Assembly: GCA_002964805.2 (NCBI GenBank)
Contig: PUDQ02000096.1
Location: 1 to 10,721 of the forward strand
Direction: 5' to 3'
DNA length: 10,721 nt
From: Trametes villosa
Lineage: Eukaryota > Basidiomycota > Agaricomycetes > Polyporales > Polyporaceae
The notes beneath the pieces were generated by a model. It did no database searches. It saw only the letters and a program-made list of their open reading frames with translations, and had not been told where the DNA came from. Of this stretch, positions 7,897-10,721 are shown one piece after another; within the stretch, counting starts at the first letter, position 1; every line of letters begins with the position of its first letter. The position numbers and the translations under genes are program-made.

Positions 7897-9169
7897 ATGC
7901 GTGCAAACTCGCCCCAGGTACGTCGATTTCTTCATTTCTGCCATTGTATGCTAACTGATCCGTCTGCAGTGTATAGACAGTGTGCGCTTTTTTGACGATA
8001 TCATCCCGTCCCGCCCTCCGTGCGCCGCGGGACAGCGCTCTCCACCCGCGCAGGGCCTTGTGCTACGTGCTGTGTTCATGGCGCGGACGGATGCCGCGGC
8101 GCGGGGACGCTAAGCGCGGATTTGGCGCGAGTATCACAGAAGATCGCCCATTATATTATCAATGTGAGTACTACACTCGCGCAACTGTGTACATATATCC
8201 CGCAAAGCACCCCTCCGCCGAACACACCCGCTCGCCACACTCTGCGCGCCGGGACGAGCGCGCTATGCCCGGATTTCCACCCCAAACACCCCCTTTTTGC
8301 GCATATCTCCCGCGCCCCTCGTCCGCCGCCGCTCACACATCACCCACAGGATCCCGTATCACCCCCGAACCGCGCGCGGACGTCCGCGTCAGGCGGCGTC
8401 GACTTTGCTCAACGACGTCGAAACGCGATTTCATGCGATGTCGTAGGCGCCCATGGACCGCCCACCCCCGACGACCGTTTCGCCGATAGCGAGCGTGGCG
8501 CGCGCGTGCAGGCCCCCAAACTCCGGCGAACAGCTCGCCTGAACAGTTCGAGCTGGCCCTGCGCTTCCCAGAGCGGGGCGGCAAGTTTGATTTTTCGGCT
8601 CGAAACGCGATTTCATGGGCGATCGGCTGGGCGCCAGCGCGAGATCCTCGCTCTGGCGTCCGCACGCGTCGCCCGTTCGCTGCACATCGACGCGGGCGGC
8701 CAAGTACGACCTCCACGGCCCGTCGTACCCCGTCAGCTGGCGGCTCCCGCCCCCTGACGGTGTCCGCGGCACAGGTACGTCTCTCAGTGCCGGGTCCCGC
8801 TGTGCTCATCTAGTGCTTCTCCAGCCCGCGGCGAGAGAGCGGAATCGCTCGCCCGCGCCCGACTACGGCTCCACCCGTCTGCGCCAAGCGAGTCCGCACC
8901 CGCCCTCGTCGTCGGACAGTGCGCACGAGGACGCGCATGCGCATCTCGCGGCGGAGGGCTCTGCGACGTCCTCGACACGACTGCGACTCCTCGCCCGTCG
9001 CCCCACTGCCCTCGCGTGCGCCCGTCGCTCCTCCGCTATCCCATGCACGCCCGCACGCGCCGTCCGTGCGTCCGCCGCCGAGTCCGGCGACGACGCCGTG
9101 CTCGGGAGTCGGGACGCCTCGCGTCTCGCCAACGCACGCCGCCCCTACATGACGACGTCCGCGTCGTGA
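7897..9169 (+). CDS. Gene D: multi-exon hypothetical protein, about 278 residues
   Basis: Model: exons 7897-7917, 7970-8059, 8140-8163, 8350-8442, 8511-8774 and 8825-9169, 837 nt, every junction in phase 0, stop TGA 9167-9169. Two introns are convincing: 7918-7969 (52 nt: CAG/GTACGT, GCTAAC, TCTGCAG) and 8775-8824 (50 nt: CAG/GTACGT, TTCTCCAG). Intron 8164-8349 has a perfect GTGAGT and a CTCAC-containing end. Introns 8060-8139 and 8443-8510 have weak donors (GTGCTA, GTAGGC). Exon 5 is the most protein-like (peptide SPEQFELALRFPERGGKFDF). The C-terminal part is Ser/Ala-rich with PHPPSSSDSAHEDAHAH. RNAIS occurs at residues 69-73 and 107-111, encoded by an 18-bp direct repeat. A short competing ATG at 7887 would give a 19-codon upstream frame. 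No family recognised. Confidence 0.4.
8418..8617 (+). repeat. 18-bp exact direct repeat within gene D
   Basis: TCGAAACGCGATTTCATG occurs at 8418-8435 and again at 8600-8617, 182 bp apart. Each copy is followed after a few bases by a GCGAT or CGATG segment and a GGCGCC-type end. In the gene D model both copies are exonic and both encode RNAIS, though in different absolute frames. Confidence 0.8.
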
Positions 9170-9205
9170 GTAACACCTCCGCACACTATCTACGCCTGCC
9201 CTCGT

Positions 9206-10260
9206 CTACCCGAAGCCCGAAGCCGCGCCCCGCCTCTCCCACCGCCACCGGGCCGGCGCGTGTCGGAGCTGCGAAGATAGGGTGAGTAGAATGCGTCTTG
9301 TACGCGACGCGGATGGGGCTGACGTACGGGGCGTGCGACGGGGCTCATCGGCTGTGCGCGGGCTGTGCTGGACGCGCACCCGCCGTCCGGGGCTCGCGCG
9401 GTCGGGCTTGCAGTTGTCGGGCGGGTGCGTGTCGGCGAAGGAGGCGAGTGGCGGGTCATGGAGGGAGGTGAGTGACGGGAGACGGCGCGGCGGGCACTCA
9501 CTGATCGTGCGTCGACGGGCAGGGATGGCGTGACGCGCTCCGGGGCGGTGAGGTCGACGACGGGGGCGGCGAGTCGGAGGAGGTGCATGGGGACGAGCTG
9601 GCGCGAGGCGGGGCGGACGACTGCGCGGCGGGCGGAGAGTCGGGGTGCGTGCGTGCAGTACGGGGCACGGATGGAGGACGAGGAGGGAGAACGAGGGGTG
9701 GCGGGGAGAAGGAGTGGAGGGGAGAAGGAGTGGAGGGGAGTGGAGGGGAGGGGAGGGGGAGATGCCCGCCCCTCCGCCGCAGCCTGCACATCTTCAAGGG
9801 GCCCGGGCACGGGGCACGCGCACACGCCTCGGGCGAGGATCGCGCCCGCGCGCGGGCGTGCGTTTCAGGTGCGCAGACTGTTCGCTTCCCCGCGCAGCTC
9901 GCCGTCGTACGAGTCCGAACCCTCCGCCCTCGTTCGCTCCGAGGCGCGACGGCGGAGGTGCTTGGGTGGAAGACACCGTGCGAGACGGATCGAGACGGGC
10001 GCGGGCGCCGCCGTCCTCTCTTGAGAGGCCGGGAGATGCATGCGGGGAGGGTCCGTGCTGACGAGATCGCCGGGCGGGCAGGAGACGAACAGGAGGGGCG
10101 TTCAGGCGGGCTGTAGCGTCGGGAGCTCCGTTGAGCTGACACGCTCTCTTCGGGGCGATCGCACGGGCGAGAGAGCGGGCGGCGAGCCCGGACAATCGCT
10201 TGCTTACCGGGGATGTGAGGTGGACGGGCTTCTGTATCGTGGCCGGCGGCGCACTCCCAT
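9206..10260 (-). CDS. Gene C: four-exon Ser/Pro/Arg-rich hypothetical protein, about 254 residues
   Basis: Exons 10260-10208, 10110-9502, 9367-9328 and 9268-9206 total 765 nt, phases consistent, stop TAG 9208-9206. The intron 9327-9269 (59 nt) is excellent: GTACGT, TACTCAC branch, TTCGCAG. The intron 9501-9368 starts with GTGAGT, whose TGA is exactly where the long second-exon frame would stop. Its acceptor is one of three closely spaced CAGs (9368, 9363, 9352); using 9363 gives a different C-terminus ending at 9190. The intron 10207-10111 has GTAAGC and CTACAG. The product is low complexity, with a Ser/Pro tract from a CCCCT-rich minisatellite. A second frame, from ATG 9588 (MHLLRLAAPVVDLTAP), is open without the 9501 intron and joins the same last exon. 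Role unknown. C may be the 3' part of E. Confidence 0.45.
9703..9761 (+). repeat. G-rich minisatellite with quadruplex potential
   Basis: GGGGAGAAGGAGTGGA is repeated exactly at 9703-9718 and 9719-9734, followed by a shortened GGGGAGTGGA unit and then GGGGAGGGGAGGGGGAG. Positions 9735-9759 hold four runs of at least four G with short loops. On the coding strand of gene C this is a C/T tract encoding Ser/Pro/Leu. Confidence 0.8.
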
Positions 10261-10321
10261 GTGTAGAAGAACAAATATATTTCGTGCACGCATAGCTACA
10301 GTGGCATGACGAGTGCTTCGT

Positions 10322-10694
10322 TTACAACGCGCACACGGTGCTGCAGCCTCTCCTCGAACGAACAAGTGCGCGGATCTCGTTCTCGAGGGGGTGCAGCGCC
10401 GCGCCTCCCACGCCGTCAACACTCCTCGCGCCATCGCTCGCTGCGACAGCAGCAGGTAGTCTCGAGCTAGGTCTCCCACGGCCGCGCTCGCCACCGCTCA
10501 TAGCGGAGGTGCGGACGGCGTCGGATCCCTGCAATGCACTCAGCCTCGGGCGCGCGAAATCTGCAACGGACAACGCTCGCGTCAGCAGTGGGAACGAACG
10601 GGAGAGGACGCGCCAATAAGAGGGAGCGAGACGTACCGCCCCCCGTGCGGAGGCGAACGCCAAACTGACGTGCCCGCGAAGCGTGAAATTTGCG
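10322..10694 (-). CDS. Gene E: partial hypothetical protein, 5' end beyond the window
   Basis: Exons 10694-10637 and 10560-10322 on the minus strand, 98 codons plus TAA at 10324-10322. Two very good introns frame the first exon: one ending at 10695 (GGACTGAC branch, GTCTTTGCAG acceptor, donor outside the window) and one at 10636-10561 (76 nt: GTACGT, CTGCTGAC branch, GTCCGTTGCAG). The phase matches and the joined frame stays open. The C-terminus is fairly balanced, with a possible helix (LHPLENEIRALVRSRRG). Only 61 bp separate the stop from the start of C. A candidate 41-nt intron, 10336-10296 (GTGTGC donor, CACTGTAG acceptor), skips the stop in matching phase and leads into the frame that gives HEIYLFFYTWEC and then C's second exon. 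E and C may therefore be one gene. No family recognised. Confidence 0.5.
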
Positions 10695-10721
10695 CTGCAA
10701 AGACGTCAGTCCGACCCTGAG

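Noticed and set aside
8810..9184. Minus-strand 124-codon Gly/Arg-rich frame
   Set aside because: Antisense shadow of the last exon of gene D, with no splice signals of its own.
9282..10116. Long plus-strand Gly/Arg frames over the right part of the window
   Set aside because: Mirror images of the Ser/Pro-rich coding strand of gene C. The good introns here (9327-9269, 10207-10111) read only on the minus strand.
1..10721. Transposon, retroelement, viral, CRISPR or bacterial operon content
   Set aside because: No terminal repeats, transposase, reverse transcriptase or protease motifs, no regularly spaced repeats, and no Shine-Dalgarno-preceded gene series were seen. Introns point to a eukaryotic nuclear genome.

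Overview
The window looks like a piece of a GC-rich fungal nuclear genome, most likely a basidiomycete. There are no bacterial-type long genes or ribosome binding sites. Instead, both strands carry short spliceosomal introns, mostly about 50-110 nt, with GTRNGT-like donors (GTACGT, GTGAGC, GTATGT), CTRAC-like branch points (CTGAC, CTAAC, CTCAC) 10-30 nt from the acceptor, and CAG or TAG acceptors. Reading frames that look broken become continuous across these introns, so gene strand and approximate structure can be inferred. GC-rich DNA gives Ala/Arg/Ser/Pro-rich open frames in every register, so I trusted splice signals with matching phase more than the look of a frame. All models were made by eye and all 5' ends are provisional.

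Layout from left to right. Gene A (minus, about 75-829, probably with more exons up to about 1480) has three good introns in its 3' half. Gene X (plus, 1674-2393) is a single-exon 239-residue protein. A stretch at 2394-3154 has no assigned gene but holds a strong hairpin. Gene F (plus, 3155-4412) is a five-exon model of 290 residues. Gene G (plus, about 4574-5433) has three exons and an unknown 5' end. Gene H (minus, 5546-6091) has two exons and meets G tail to tail. Gene B (minus, 6304-7182, with further open frames up to 7629) carries a 38-bp tandem duplication across a splice acceptor. Gene D (plus, 7897-9169) is multi-exon and diverges from B. Gene C (minus, 9206-10260) converges on D with about 36 bp between stop codons. 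Gene E (minus, 10322-10694) runs off the right edge and may be the 5' part of C.

I could not assign a known protein family to any of these genes. Most products are low-complexity, rich in Pro/Ser/Arg/Ala, without clear membrane segments or catalytic motifs. I see no tRNA, rRNA, CRISPR array, transposase, reverse transcriptase, or recognisable secondary-metabolite or virus gene. The window is best described as a compact run of orphan, intron-containing fungal genes, some possibly decaying. The most interesting points are the duplicated splice acceptor in B, in-frame TGA codons interrupting otherwise long frames in A and B, an 18-bp repeat encoding the same peptide twice in D, and minisatellites in an intron of G and an exon of C.
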